Source: Kitasatospora sp. NBC_01246
GTDB lineage: Bacteria; Actinomycetota; Actinomycetes; Streptomycetales; Streptomycetaceae
Reading direction: 5' to 3'
DNA: 64,000 bases
Assembly: GCF_036226505.1 (NCBI RefSeq)
Contig: NZ_CP108484.1
Coordinates: 2,542,001 to 2,606,000, forward strand
Below are positions 8,693 to 16,611 of this stretch, piece after piece. A program made the translations under genes and the position numbers. The notes beneath the pieces are model-generated. The model was not told the DNA's origin. It searched no databases and saw only the letters and a list, made by a program, of their open reading frames with translations. The first letter of the stretch is position 1. Each line of letters opens with the position of its first letter.

Positions 8693-8974
8693 TGAGGCCA
8701 GGAGTCACCCGCAATTCTGGCCCTTACATGCACCTACCAGCGGGTAGACGCCCGTCAGTACAGGATCGATCGGGCCAGAACGACCACATAGTGAGACGGT
8801 CGCTCCGTGTGCTCATAACAAGAGAATCACAGCCTCGCCACAGCACTGCCCGAGCCGCCCAGAGGCATCTAGAGTCACGGCCAGTCACCGCGCCACCGGA
8901 TTGGGCCAGGCCCATTGCGCATCCCGGCTCCCGCCACTCAGGCGCGGCGCCCTCCTGAACCGAAGGGGACCCCT

Positions 8975-10201
8975 GTGCGTCACCGTTCAGCAGTTGTCGT
9001 GAGCATTGCCGTGATCGGCGCCCTCAGCATCAGCGCCTGCGGATCCCGCGGCGAGAAGAAGTCCGGGGACGGCAACGCCGGGGCCACCACCGTCACCATC
9101 GGCGTGGACGCGCCGCTCACCGGCGACCTCTCCGCCCTCGGCCTCGGCATCCGCAACTCCGTCGAGCTCGCGGTCAAGCAGGCCAACGAGAAGAACGAGG
9201 TCCCCGGCGTCAAGTTCGAGATCAAGGCCCTCGACGACACCGGCAAGCCCGCCCCGGGCCAGCAGAACGCCACCCAGCTGGTCGCCGACAAGAACGTCAT
9301 CGGCGTCGTCGGCCCGCTGAACTCCAGCGTCGCCCAGTCGATGCAGCAGATCTTCAACGACGCCAACCTCGTCCAGATCTCCCCCGCCAACACCGGCGTC
9401 GCGCTCAGCCAGGGCGAGAAGTGGGCCAGCGGCGACAAGGCCCGCCCCTTCAAGTCCTACTTCCGCACCGCCACCACCGACGCCGTCCAGGGCCCCTTCG
9501 CGGCCCAGTTCCTGGCCAAGGACGCCAAGAAGACCAAGGTCTTCCTCATCGACGACCAGAAGACCTACGGCGCCGGCCTCGCCGCCACCTTCAAGGGCGA
9601 GTTCGTCAAGCAGGGCGGCACCATCGTCGGCGAGGAGCACGTCAACCCCGACGACCGCGACTTCGCCGCCGTCGTCACCAAGGTCAAGAGCTCCGGCGCC
9701 GAAGCCGTCTACTACGGCGGCGAGTACCCCGCCGCCGGCCCGCTCTCCCTCCAGCTCAAGGACGCCGGCCTCACCATCCCCCTGATGGGCGGCGACGGCA
9801 TCCAGAGCGGCGACTTCATCAAGCTCAACCCCAAGAGCGCGGGCGACTACGCCACCGCCGTCGGCCTGCCCGTCGAGGCGCTCCCCACCGCCGCCAAGTT
9901 CATCGCCGACTACAAGACCGCCGGCTACAAGGACGCCTACGAGACCTACGGCGGCTACTCCTACGACAGCGGCTGGGCGATCATCGAGGCCGTCAAGAAC
10001 GTCGTCAAGGACAACGGCGGCAAGCTCCCCAGCAACCCCCGCGCCAAGGTCGTCGAGGCCGTCCAGAAGGTCTCCTTCGACGGCGTGACCGGCAAGGTCT
10101 CCTTCGACGAGTTCGGCGACACCACCAACAAGCAGCTCACCGTCTACACCGTCAAGGACGGCAAGTGGGCCGTGGAGAAGTCCGGCACCTTCAGCGGCTG
10201 A
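8975..10201 (+). CDS. livK: Branched-chain amino acid ABC transporter substrate-binding lipoprotein
   Basis: 408 residues from GTG at 8975, preceded by AAGGGGA. A lipoprotein signal peptide (MRHRSAVVVSIAVIG) ends in the lipobox ISAC with the lipidated Cys at residue 22. The rest is a Peripla_BP_6 Leu/Ile/Val-binding fold: APLTGDLSALGLGIRNSVELA near the N-terminus, VVGPLNSSVAQSMQQIF, and a second lobe with DDQKTYGAGLAATFKGEF. It captures branched-chain amino acids or related solutes outside the membrane and feeds the LivHM permease encoded next. Start of a five-gene operon. Confidence 0.95.
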   Translation: MRHRSAVVVSIAVIGALSISACGSRGEKKSGDGNAGATTVTIGVDAPLTGDLSALGLGIRNSVELAVKQANEKNEVPGVKFEIKALDDTGKPAPGQQNATQLVADKNVIGVVGPLNSSVAQSMQQIFNDANLVQISPANTGVALSQGEKWASGDKARPFKSYFRTATTDAVQGPFAAQFLAKDAKKTKVFLIDDQKTYGAGLAATFKGEFVKQGGTIVGEEHVNPDDRDFAAVVTKVKSSGAEAVYYGGEYPAAGPLSLQLKDAGLTIPLMGGDGIQSGDFIKLNPKSAGDYATAVGLPVEALPTAAKFIADYKTAGYKDAYETYGGYSYDSGWAIIEAVKNVVKDNGGKLPSNPRAKVVEAVQKVSFDGVTGKVSFDEFGDTTNKQLTVYTVKDGKWAVEKSGTFSG

Positions 10202-10244
10202 CCTGACCACCCGTCAGGCACAGTCCGGAACACCGGAGTCATCC

Positions 10245-10275
10245 CGCGCGGGGGCGCCACCAGTGCCCCCGCGCG
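10245..10275 (+). terminator. Intercistronic hairpin between livK and livH (attenuator)
   Basis: Perfect 11-bp GC stem (10245-10255 with 10265-10275), 9-base loop, 44 bases after the livK stop. A smaller stem (CCTGAC/GTCAGG, 10202-10218) begins at the last base of the stop codon. Such hairpins usually raise the level of the binding-protein mRNA relative to the permease genes by partial termination or 3' protection; this is an inference. Confidence 0.6.
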
Positions 10276-10330
10276 CGCCCACATCCCCCACCCACGCGGA
10301 CTTCACGCAACGCACAACGGAGGCCCAGCG

Positions 10331-11260
10331 GTGCACGACCTACCGCAGCAGCTGGCCAACGGCCTGATCCTCGGCGCCCTCTACGGGCTCGTCGCGATCG
10401 GCTACACGATGGTCTACGGCATCGTCCAGCTCATCAACTTCGCCCACGGCGAGATCGTCATGGTCGGCGGCTTCGGCGCCCTGACCGCCTACCTCGCCCT
10501 CCCCGGCGGCACCACACTCTGGCTGGCCCTACCGCTGATGCTGATAGCCGGCATCCTGGTCTCCACGCTCACCGCCGTCGCCGCCGAGCGCTTCGCCTAC
10601 CGGCCGCTGCGCACCGCGCCCCGACTGGCCCCCCTGATCACCGCGATCGGCCTGTCGATCGTCCTGCAGCAGCTCGTCTTCTCGTTCTACCCCGACGCGA
10701 AGAAGGCCCGGGTCTTCCCGAAGATCCCCGGCGACCCGTTCGAGCTCGGCTCCGTCACCGTCCAGCGCAGCGACATCTTCCTGATCATCGCCGCCCCGCT
10801 CTGCATGCTCGCCCTCGGCTGGTTCGTCACCCGCACCCGCTCCGGCCGCGCCATGCAGGCCACCAGCCAGGACCCCGACACCGCCAAGCTCATGGGCATC
10901 GACACCGACCGGATCATCGTCATGGCCTTCGCCATCGGTGCCGCGTTCGCCGCCGTCGCCGCCGTCGCCTACGGCCTGCGCAGCGGCCAGATCGACTTCC
11001 GGATGGGCTTCCTGCTCGGCCTCAAGGCCTTCACCGCAGCCGTCCTCGGCGGCATCGGCAACATCTACGGCGCCATGCTCGGCGGCGTCGCCCTCGGCCT
11101 CGCCGAAGCCCTCGCCACCGGCTACATCCAGCACCTGCCCGGCATGCACCTCTTCGGAGGCGGCGCCTGGAAGGACGTCTGGGCCTTCGTACTCCTCATC
11201 CTCGTCCTGCTCGTCCGACCCCAGGGCCTGCTCGGCGAACGCGTCGCGGACAGGGCGTGA
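10331..11260 (+). CDS. livH: Branched-chain amino acid ABC transporter permease LivH
   Basis: 309 residues; GTG start 7 bases after GGAGG. It is a hydrophobic protein with about eight membrane segments and the LivH hallmark opening NGLILGALYGLVAIGYTMVYGI..INFAHGEI. The coupling-helix region (GRAMQATSQDPDTAKLMGID) matches the loop that contacts the ATPase subunits. It forms the membrane channel together with LivM, whose start codon overlaps this stop (GTGA). Confidence 0.95.
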   Translation: MHDLPQQLANGLILGALYGLVAIGYTMVYGIVQLINFAHGEIVMVGGFGALTAYLALPGGTTLWLALPLMLIAGILVSTLTAVAAERFAYRPLRTAPRLAPLITAIGLSIVLQQLVFSFYPDAKKARVFPKIPGDPFELGSVTVQRSDIFLIIAAPLCMLALGWFVTRTRSGRAMQATSQDPDTAKLMGIDTDRIIVMAFAIGAAFAAVAAVAYGLRSGQIDFRMGFLLGLKAFTAAVLGGIGNIYGAMLGGVALGLAEALATGYIQHLPGMHLFGGGAWKDVWAFVLLILVLLVRPQGLLGERVADRA

Positions 11261-13200
11261 GCACCATGACCACCACCTCGACCACCGAGACCACCCCGGT
11301 CATCCCGCTGCCGGCCCGCGCCGCCGCCATCCTCACCGGACTCGGCGCCCTCGCCACCGCCGGCTCCGCCCTGATGTCCTGGACGTACACCGACGAGTTC
11401 CCCGGCGACCTCACCTACTACGGCTCCCCCGCCGGCCTCCAGTGGCTCGCCCTCACCGCGGGCCTGCTCACCCTCGCCCTGCTGCTCGCCACCCACGGCG
11501 TCCGCGGCCTGCGCTGGGCCGCCCCCACCCGCAGCCACAACGCCGTCCTGCTCGCCGCCGCCGGCGCCTTCGCCGTCAGCTGGTTCTCCGTCATCGCCAT
11601 CGCGGTCGACCTCGGCGGCCTCGCCAACCTCGACCCCGGCGGCTGGGTCGCCGCCCTCGGCTCGCTGCTCGCCGTCGTCGGCACCCTCGGCCTGCCGCTC
11701 GACCGGCGCACCCACGTCCCGGTGCGGATCCTCGACCGGCGGCTGTTCCTGCTCCTCCCCGCCGCCCCGGTCGTCTGGTTCGCCACCCACGCCGTCCCCG
11801 AGGACAAGCCCGTCGCCCCGGTGCTGACCGCCCTCGCCGGCGCCCTGGTGATCGCCGCCGCCGCCGTCCTGCTCCTGCAGATCGGCCACCTCGCCAACAG
11901 CGGGCTCCGCCTCGGCACCGTCGAGCGGCCACTGCCCGCCGCCCGCGAACTGCCCTCCTGGGCCGAGGTCCTGCTCATCGTGCTGGCCTTCGCCATCGGC
12001 CTGTTCGCGATCACCTTCGGCATCGACACCGAGTACGGCGAACTCTTCACCGCCTACCTGCTGCTCGCCGCCGCCGTCGTCCCCGCCCTGGCCAAGGGCG
12101 GCCTGCTGGCCCGGCTGCGCGCGCTGACCGTCAAGTACCGCCCGGTCACCACCGGCGCCGCCTTCGCCGCCGCCGCCAGCTTCCCGTTCACCCAGACCAG
12201 CGACCAGTACACCTCGGTCGCCGCCAACATCCTGATCTTCGCCACCGTCGCCCTCGGCCTCAACATCGTCGTGGGCCTGGCCGGCCTGCTCGACCTCGGC
12301 TACGTCGCCTTCCTCGGCGTCGGCGCCTACGCCGCCGCCCTGGTCTCCGGCTCCCCCGCCTCGCCGATCCACGTCCAGTTCCCCTTCTGGGCCGCGATGC
12401 TGACCGGCGCCGTGGTGTCGATGATCTTCGGTGTGCTGATCGGTGCCCCCACCCTGCGGCTGCGCGGCGACTACCTCGCCATCGTCACCCTCGGCTTCGG
12501 CGAGATCTTCCGCATCACCATGCTCAACCTCAACGGCACCACCGGGCCCAAGATCACCAACGGCTCGAACGGCATCCCGCGGATCCCCGACCTCCAGATC
12601 CTCGGCTTCGACCTCGGCAAGCCGCACACCGTCCTGGGCGTCGAACTCGGCCGGTTCTCCAACTACTACCTGCTGATGCTCCTGGTCACCGCCTTCGTCG
12701 TACTGGTCTTCGCCCGGGTCGGCAACTCCCGCATCGGCCGCGCCTGGGTCGCCATCCGCGAGGACGAGACCGCCGCCGAGGCCATGGGCATCAACGGCTT
12801 CCGGCTCAAGCTCCTCGCCTTCGCCCTCGGCGCCTGCCTCGCCGGCCTCGCCGGCACCGTCCAGGCCCACGTCAGCTACACCGTCACCCCCGACCAGTAC
12901 ACCTTCGCCGAGGCCCTGCCGCCCAACTCCGCCTTCCTGCTCGCCGCCGTCATCCTCGGCGGCATGGGCACCATCAGCGGCCCGCTGGCCGGCGCCACCC
13001 TCCTCTTCCTCATCCCGAAGAAGCTGGAATTCCTCTCCAACTACCAGCTGCTCGCCTTCGGCATCGCCCTCATCGTGCTGATGCGCGTCCGCCCCGAAGG
13101 GCTCATCCCCAACCGGCGCAACCAGCTGGAATTCCACGAGGCCGCGATCCCCGCGCAGCTCTCCGGCGACACCGTCGCCCTCACCAAGGCAGGGGCGTGA
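11257..13200 (+). CDS. livM: Branched-chain amino acid ABC transporter permease LivM, long form
   Basis: 647 residues from the GTG overlapping the livH stop by 4 bases; an in-frame ATG lies at 11266. The C-terminal 330 residues are the LivM permease (LGLNIVVGLAGLLDLGYVAFLGVGAY, GDYLAIVTLGFGEIFRI, GRAWVAIREDETAAEAMGIN). The first roughly 300 residues add about seven extra membrane segments with no LivM counterpart, roughly doubling the usual size. Streptomycete LivM proteins of this kind are known; the role of the added domain is not. It pairs with LivH in the membrane. Confidence 0.93.
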   Translation: MSTMTTTSTTETTPVIPLPARAAAILTGLGALATAGSALMSWTYTDEFPGDLTYYGSPAGLQWLALTAGLLTLALLLATHGVRGLRWAAPTRSHNAVLLAAAGAFAVSWFSVIAIAVDLGGLANLDPGGWVAALGSLLAVVGTLGLPLDRRTHVPVRILDRRLFLLLPAAPVVWFATHAVPEDKPVAPVLTALAGALVIAAAAVLLLQIGHLANSGLRLGTVERPLPAARELPSWAEVLLIVLAFAIGLFAITFGIDTEYGELFTAYLLLAAAVVPALAKGGLLARLRALTVKYRPVTTGAAFAAAASFPFTQTSDQYTSVAANILIFATVALGLNIVVGLAGLLDLGYVAFLGVGAYAAALVSGSPASPIHVQFPFWAAMLTGAVVSMIFGVLIGAPTLRLRGDYLAIVTLGFGEIFRITMLNLNGTTGPKITNGSNGIPRIPDLQILGFDLGKPHTVLGVELGRFSNYYLLMLLVTAFVVLVFARVGNSRIGRAWVAIREDETAAEAMGINGFRLKLLAFALGACLAGLAGTVQAHVSYTVTPDQYTFAEALPPNSAFLLAAVILGGMGTISGPLAGATLLFLIPKKLEFLSNYQLLAFGIALIVLMRVRPEGLIPNRRNQLEFHEAAIPAQLSGDTVALTKAGA

Positions 13201-14051
13201 CCAGCCAGATGACCACCACCGACGCCCCCGCCGCCGTCTCCGGGCCCGGCCCCGCCAAGCCCCTGCTCGAAGTCTCCGGCGTCACCATGCGGTTCGGCGG
13301 CCTCACCGCCGTCAACAACGTCTCCCTCACCGTCGGCGAAGGCGAGATCATCGGCCTGATCGGCCCCAACGGCGCCGGCAAGACCACCTTCTTCAACTGC
13401 CTCACCGGCCTCTACGTCCCCACCGAGGGACGCGTCGCCTACCGCGGCACCGTCCTGCCGCCCAAGCCCCACCTCGTCACCCAGGCCGGCATCGCCCGCA
13501 CCTTCCAGAACATCCGGCTCTTCGCCAACATGACCGTCCTGGAGAACGTCCTCGTCGGCCGGCACAGCCGCACCAAGGAAGGCATCTTCTCCGCCATCCT
13601 CCGCGGCCCCGGCTACCACCGCGCCGAAGCCGAGAGCCGCGCCCGCGCCATGGAACTGCTGGCGTTCACCGGACTCGCCGACAAGGCCGACCACCTCGCC
13701 CGCAACCTCCCCTACGGCGAACAGCGCAAGCTGGAGATCGCCCGGGCCCTCGCCTCCGACCCCGGCCTGCTGCTCCTCGACGAGCCCACCGCCGGCATGA
13801 ACCCGCAGGAGACCCGGGCCGCCGAGGAACTCGTCTTCGCCATCCGTGACAAGGGCATCTCCATCCTCGTCATCGAGCACGACATGCGGTTCATCTTCAA
13901 CCTGTGCGACCGCACCGCCGTCCTGGTCCAGGGCCAGAAGATCGTCGAAGGCGACCGCGAGACCGTCCAGAGCGACGAACGCGTCATCACCGCCTACCTC
14001 GGCGCACCGCTCGAAGGCACCGCCCCCGCAGCAACGGAGACCGACCAGTGA
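13197..14051 (+). CDS. livG: Branched-chain amino acid ABC transporter ATPase LivG
   Basis: 284 residues from the GTG that overlaps the livM stop (GTGA); an ATG at 13209 is the alternative. ABC ATPase with Walker A GPNGAGKTT, LivG-specific IARTFQNIRLFANMTVLENV, a signature LPYGEQRKLEIARAL in which the first Gly of the usual SGGQ is replaced by Tyr as in other LivG proteins, Walker B LLLLDEPTAGMNP and the His switch VIEHDMRF. It powers LivHM from the cytoplasmic side. Confidence 0.95.
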   Translation: MTSQMTTTDAPAAVSGPGPAKPLLEVSGVTMRFGGLTAVNNVSLTVGEGEIIGLIGPNGAGKTTFFNCLTGLYVPTEGRVAYRGTVLPPKPHLVTQAGIARTFQNIRLFANMTVLENVLVGRHSRTKEGIFSAILRGPGYHRAEAESRARAMELLAFTGLADKADHLARNLPYGEQRKLEIARALASDPGLLLLDEPTAGMNPQETRAAEELVFAIRDKGISILVIEHDMRFIFNLCDRTAVLVQGQKIVEGDRETVQSDERVITAYLGAPLEGTAPAATETDQ

Positions 14052-14764
14052 CCGCACTCCTCGAGGTCAAGGACCTCCGCGTCGCCTACGGCAAGATCGA
14101 AGCCGTCAAGGGCATCAGCTTCACCGTCAACCAGGGCGAGGTCACCACCCTGATCGGCACCAACGGCGCCGGCAAGACCACCACCCTGCGCACCCTGTCC
14201 GGCCTGCTCAAGCCCACCGGCGGCACGGTCACCTTCGACGGCCAGGCCCTCACCACCGTCCCCGCCCACAAGATCGTCGCGCTCGGGCTCGCCCACTCCC
14301 CCGAGGGCCGGCACATCTTCCCGCGGATGACCATCGAGGAGAACCTGCTGCTCGGCGCGTTCCTGCGCACCGACACGGCCGGCATCGCGGCGGACGTCGA
14401 GCGGGCCTACGGCCTCTTCCCGATCCTCGGCGAGCGGCGCAAGCAGGCCGCCGGCACCCTGTCCGGCGGCGAGCAGCAGATGCTCGCCATGGGCCGGGCA
14501 CTGATGTCCCAGCCGAAGCTGCTGATGCTGGACGAGCCCTCGATGGGGCTCTCCCCGCTGATGATGCAGAAGATCATGGCGACCATCGTGGAGCTGAAGG
14601 CTAGCGGCACGACCATCCTGCTGGTCGAGCAGAACGCCCAGGCGGCGCTCTCGCTGTCCGACCAGGGCTACGTGATGGAGACCGGCCGCATCGTGCTCAA
14701 GGGCACCGGCGCCGACCTCCTGCACGACGAGTCCGTGCGGAAGGCCTACCTCGGCGAGGACTGA
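14048..14764 (+). CDS. livF: Branched-chain amino acid ABC transporter ATPase LivF
   Basis: 238 residues; its GTG overlaps the livG stop by 4 bases, completing a chain of three GTGA couplings in the operon. Walker A GTNGAGKTT, LivF-type HSPEGRHIFPRMTIEENL, signature LSGGEQQMLAMGRAL, Walker B LLMLDEPSMGLSP and switch LLVEQNAQ are all present. It forms the second nucleotide-binding subunit with LivG. A very strong hairpin ends the operon 8 bases after the stop. Confidence 0.95.
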   Translation: MTALLEVKDLRVAYGKIEAVKGISFTVNQGEVTTLIGTNGAGKTTTLRTLSGLLKPTGGTVTFDGQALTTVPAHKIVALGLAHSPEGRHIFPRMTIEENLLLGAFLRTDTAGIAADVERAYGLFPILGERRKQAAGTLSGGEQQMLAMGRALMSQPKLLMLDEPSMGLSPLMMQKIMATIVELKASGTTILLVEQNAQAALSLSDQGYVMETGRIVLKGTGADLLHDESVRKAYLGED

Positions 14765-14772
14765 CCTCCCGC

Positions 14773-14834
14773 CCGACAGGCACGTGGAAGGGCCCGGCAG
14801 CGTGCGCTGCCGGGCCCTTCCACGTGCCTGTCGG
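14773..14834. terminator. Bidirectional terminator, 30-bp perfect stem
   Basis: 14773-14802 pairs perfectly with 14805-14834 with only two bases between the arms. It sits between the convergent livF and response-regulator genes and is one of the longest perfect inverted repeats in the window. Confidence 0.9.
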
Positions 14835-14845
14835 CCCACGGGCCG

Positions 14846-15505
14846 CTACTGCTCGCCCTTGGCCTCGTCGGCCTTCTTCTTGTCCTGGGCCTCGCCCTCT
14901 TCGATCACGGCCTCCGCGACCGCGGCCATCGTCATCCGACGGTCCATCGAGGTCTTCTGGATCCACCGGAACGCGGCCGGCTCGTTCAGCCCGAACTTGG
15001 TCTGCAGCACGCTCTTCGCCCGGTCCACCAGCTTCCGGGTCTCCAGCCGCTGGGTGAGGTCCTGGATCTCCTCCTCCAGCGTCCGCATCTCGGTGTACCG
15101 GGAGACGGCCATCTCGATCGCGGGGACCAGGTCACTCTTGCTGAACGGCTTCACGATGTACGCCATCGCGCCCGCGTCCCGCGCCCGGTCCACCAGCTCG
15201 CGCTGCGAGAACGCGGTCAGCATCAGCACGGGCGCCAGGTGCGCCTCGTGGATCTGCTCGGCGGCGGAGAGCCCGTCCAGGACGGGCATCTTCACGTCCA
15301 GGATCGCCAGGTCGGGCCGCAGCTCCTCGACCAGCTTCAGCGCCGTCGCCCCGTCCCCGGCCTCGCCGACGACCGTGTACCCCTCCTCTTCGAGCATCTC
15401 CTTCAGGTCGAGGCGGATCAACGCCTCGTCCTCGGCGATCACAATTCGGGTGATCTGGGGCATGTCGGTCTCAAGCGGCTCTGCCTGCTCGTCGGCGGTG
15501 CTCAC
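14846..15505 (-). CDS. ANTAR-domain response regulator (PdtaR-like)
   Basis: 219 residues from GTG at 15505, preceded by GAGGAG; upstream codons in frame lack a ribosome site. A receiver domain (VIAEDEALIRLDLKEML, phospho-acceptor Asp in LAILDVKMP, Thr in MLTAFS, Lys in YIVKPFS) is followed by a coiled linker and an ANTAR RNA-binding domain (LETRKLVDRAKSVLQTKFGL ... EPAAFRWIQKTSMDRRMTM). ANTAR regulators bind paired hexaloop hairpins in mRNA and act as antiterminators. The architecture matches M. tuberculosis PdtaR (Rv1626). No sensor kinase lies nearby. It is convergent with the liv operon. Confidence 0.93.
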   Translation of the reverse strand: MSTADEQAEPLETDMPQITRIVIAEDEALIRLDLKEMLEEEGYTVVGEAGDGATALKLVEELRPDLAILDVKMPVLDGLSAAEQIHEAHLAPVLMLTAFSQRELVDRARDAGAMAYIVKPFSKSDLVPAIEMAVSRYTEMRTLEEEIQDLTQRLETRKLVDRAKSVLQTKFGLNEPAAFRWIQKTSMDRRMTMAAVAEAVIEEGEAQDKKKADEAKGEQ

Positions 15506-15597
15506 GGGGCTCCTCGTTCCGGCGGGGTACTGCATCAATGAGGGTACCTACACCCACCCGCGGACGCGCACGCGGTATGCTGTCGCAGTCGCACCCG

Positions 15598-15681
15598 GCC
15601 GGGTTGGCGGAATAGGCTTACGCGGATGTCTCAAACACATCTGTCCGAAAGGACATGCGGGTTCGAATCCCGCACCCGGCA
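15598..15681 (+). tRNA. tRNA-Leu (anticodon CAA)
   Basis: 84 bases without an encoded CCA. The acceptor stem is GCCGGGT/ACCCGGC with discriminator A. The anticodon stem GATGT/ACATC holds the loop CTCAAAC, giving CAA, which reads UUG. The long variable arm TGTCC-GAAA-GGACA is typical of class II leucine tRNAs, and the T arm GCGGG/CCCGC has the TTCGAAT loop. A stand-alone HTH/LAGLIDADG gene begins 99 bases downstream on the same strand. Confidence 0.96.
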
Positions 15682-15686
15682 CTTCA

Positions 15687-15747
15687 AGCGGTATTCCCGC
15701 TGAATGAGGAATTCACCGGATCCGGTGGATGATCGCGGGATCTCCCG
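15687..15747. promoter_or_regulatory. Cluster of three short dyads between tRNA-Leu and the LAGLIDADG gene
   Basis: AGCGG-TATTC-CCGCT (15687-15701) starts 6 bases after the tRNA and could end its transcription. CACCGGATCCGGTG (15714-15727) is a perfect 14-bp palindrome. CGGGA-TC-TCCCG (15736-15747) follows. The palindrome is a plausible operator for the HTH domain of the next gene; this is inference. Confidence 0.5.
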
Positions 15748-15780
15748 AATGTCACCCGAGCAGCGGACACGCTGAGCGAC

Positions 15781-16566
15781 ATGGCTTCCCCCTCAGCACG
15801 CGAACAAGCCGTCCGCCTCCTTCGCCAAGGCGTCCGCAACGCCGACGTAGCACGGAGGCTCGGCGTCCCACCCGGCACCATCTCCTGGTGGAAACACGAA
15901 GATCTTGCCAAGCACGGTACGCCTCCCGGGCGCAAGCGGTCGACCTGCGTCCATTGCTACGGAGACGGGATAAACCGCTCCGCTTACGCCTACCTACTCG
16001 GCCTCTATCTGGGCGACGGCCACATCAGCCGACCCAAGCAGCACCGCACGGCGAGCCTGTCCATCTCCTGTGACGACAACTGGCCGGGAATCATGGATTC
16101 CGCCGAGAAGGCCATGCGCGAGGTGATGCCGCGCAACAGGCCGTGCCGCGTCCGCCGAACCGGCTCCCACGACGTGAAGCTGTACTCCCAGCACCTGACC
16201 TGCTACTTCCCCCAGCACGGCGCCGGCAGGAAGCACGAGCGCCTCATCGCCCTGCAGCCGTGGCAACAGGAGATCGTCGAAGCCCACCCGTGGGAGTTCC
16301 TGCGCGGCCTGATCCACTCCGACGGCTGCCGCATCACCAACTGGGCGACCCGCACCGTCAACGGTGTCGTCCGCCGCCACGAATACCCGCGCTACTTCTT
16401 CACCAACACCTCGACCGACATCATCGCCCTCCTCACCTCGACCCTCGACGCCGTCGGCGTGCGGTGGAAGACCTCCGTCCCTCGCCCCACCGGCCAGGTC
16501 AACGTCTCCATCGCTCGCAAGGCCTCCGTCGCCCTCATGGACGCCCACATCGGCCCCAAGTACTGA
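15781..16566 (+). CDS. Stand-alone HTH plus LAGLIDADG homing-endonuclease-like protein
   Basis: 261 residues. Residues 8-40 form a helix-turn-helix (REQAVRLLRQGVRNADVARR..., GTISWWKHE). CVHC (56-59) may bind metal. Two LAGLIDADG helices are visible: YLLGLYLGDG at 71-80 with Asp79, and EFLRGLIHSDG at 172-182 with Asp181; each keeps the acidic residue that binds the catalytic metal. The gene is not inside an intron or intein. Codons such as ATA, TAT and CTA are more frequent than in its neighbours. The ribosome site before the ATG is weak. It may be a free-standing homing endonuclease or a regulator derived from one (compare WhiA). The terminator overlaps its stop codon. Confidence 0.8.
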   Translation: MASPSAREQAVRLLRQGVRNADVARRLGVPPGTISWWKHEDLAKHGTPPGRKRSTCVHCYGDGINRSAYAYLLGLYLGDGHISRPKQHRTASLSISCDDNWPGIMDSAEKAMREVMPRNRPCRVRRTGSHDVKLYSQHLTCYFPQHGAGRKHERLIALQPWQQEIVEAHPWEFLRGLIHSDGCRITNWATRTVNGVVRRHEYPRYFFTNTSTDIIALLTSTLDAVGVRWKTSVPRPTGQVNVSIARKASVALMDAHIGPKY

Positions 16567-16599
16567 TGGCGGCGCGCTCCCCCGGAGCGCGCCGCCATC
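16565..16599. terminator. Bidirectional hairpin terminator after the LAGLIDADG gene
   Basis: Perfect 16-bp stem (16565-16580 with 16584-16599) with a CCC loop. The left arm starts within the stop codon of the LAGLIDADG gene and the right arm ends 12 bases before the end of the convergent pyk gene. Confidence 0.85.
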
Positions 16600-16611
16600 G
16601 GCGAAGCCCGG

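Larger units (their letters stand above)
8389..8974 (+). promoter_or_regulatory. 586-bp leader region of the liv operon, with several palindromes
   Basis: No gene is seen here. It holds a large inverted repeat (8455-8518), a 14-bp perfect palindrome CATTCCCGGGAATG at 8618-8631, and two copies of a TGTCCGAT-centred operator-like sequence at 8630-8643 and 8679-8692. TAGAGT near 8870 could be a -10 hexamer for livK, but no good -35 is seen. The local GC content is lower than in the neighbouring genes, as expected for a promoter region. The length is unusual for a housekeeping transporter leader. Confidence 0.6.

Noticed and set aside
8389..8974. Known structured RNA families (6C motif, riboswitch) in the liv leader
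   Set aside because: No paired C6 loops and no conserved aptamer core was recognised; only simple dyads are seen.
13700..13760. Damaged ABC signature in LivG (LPYGEQRK instead of LSGGQ)
   Set aside because: LivG proteins normally have this variant, so it is not a lesion.
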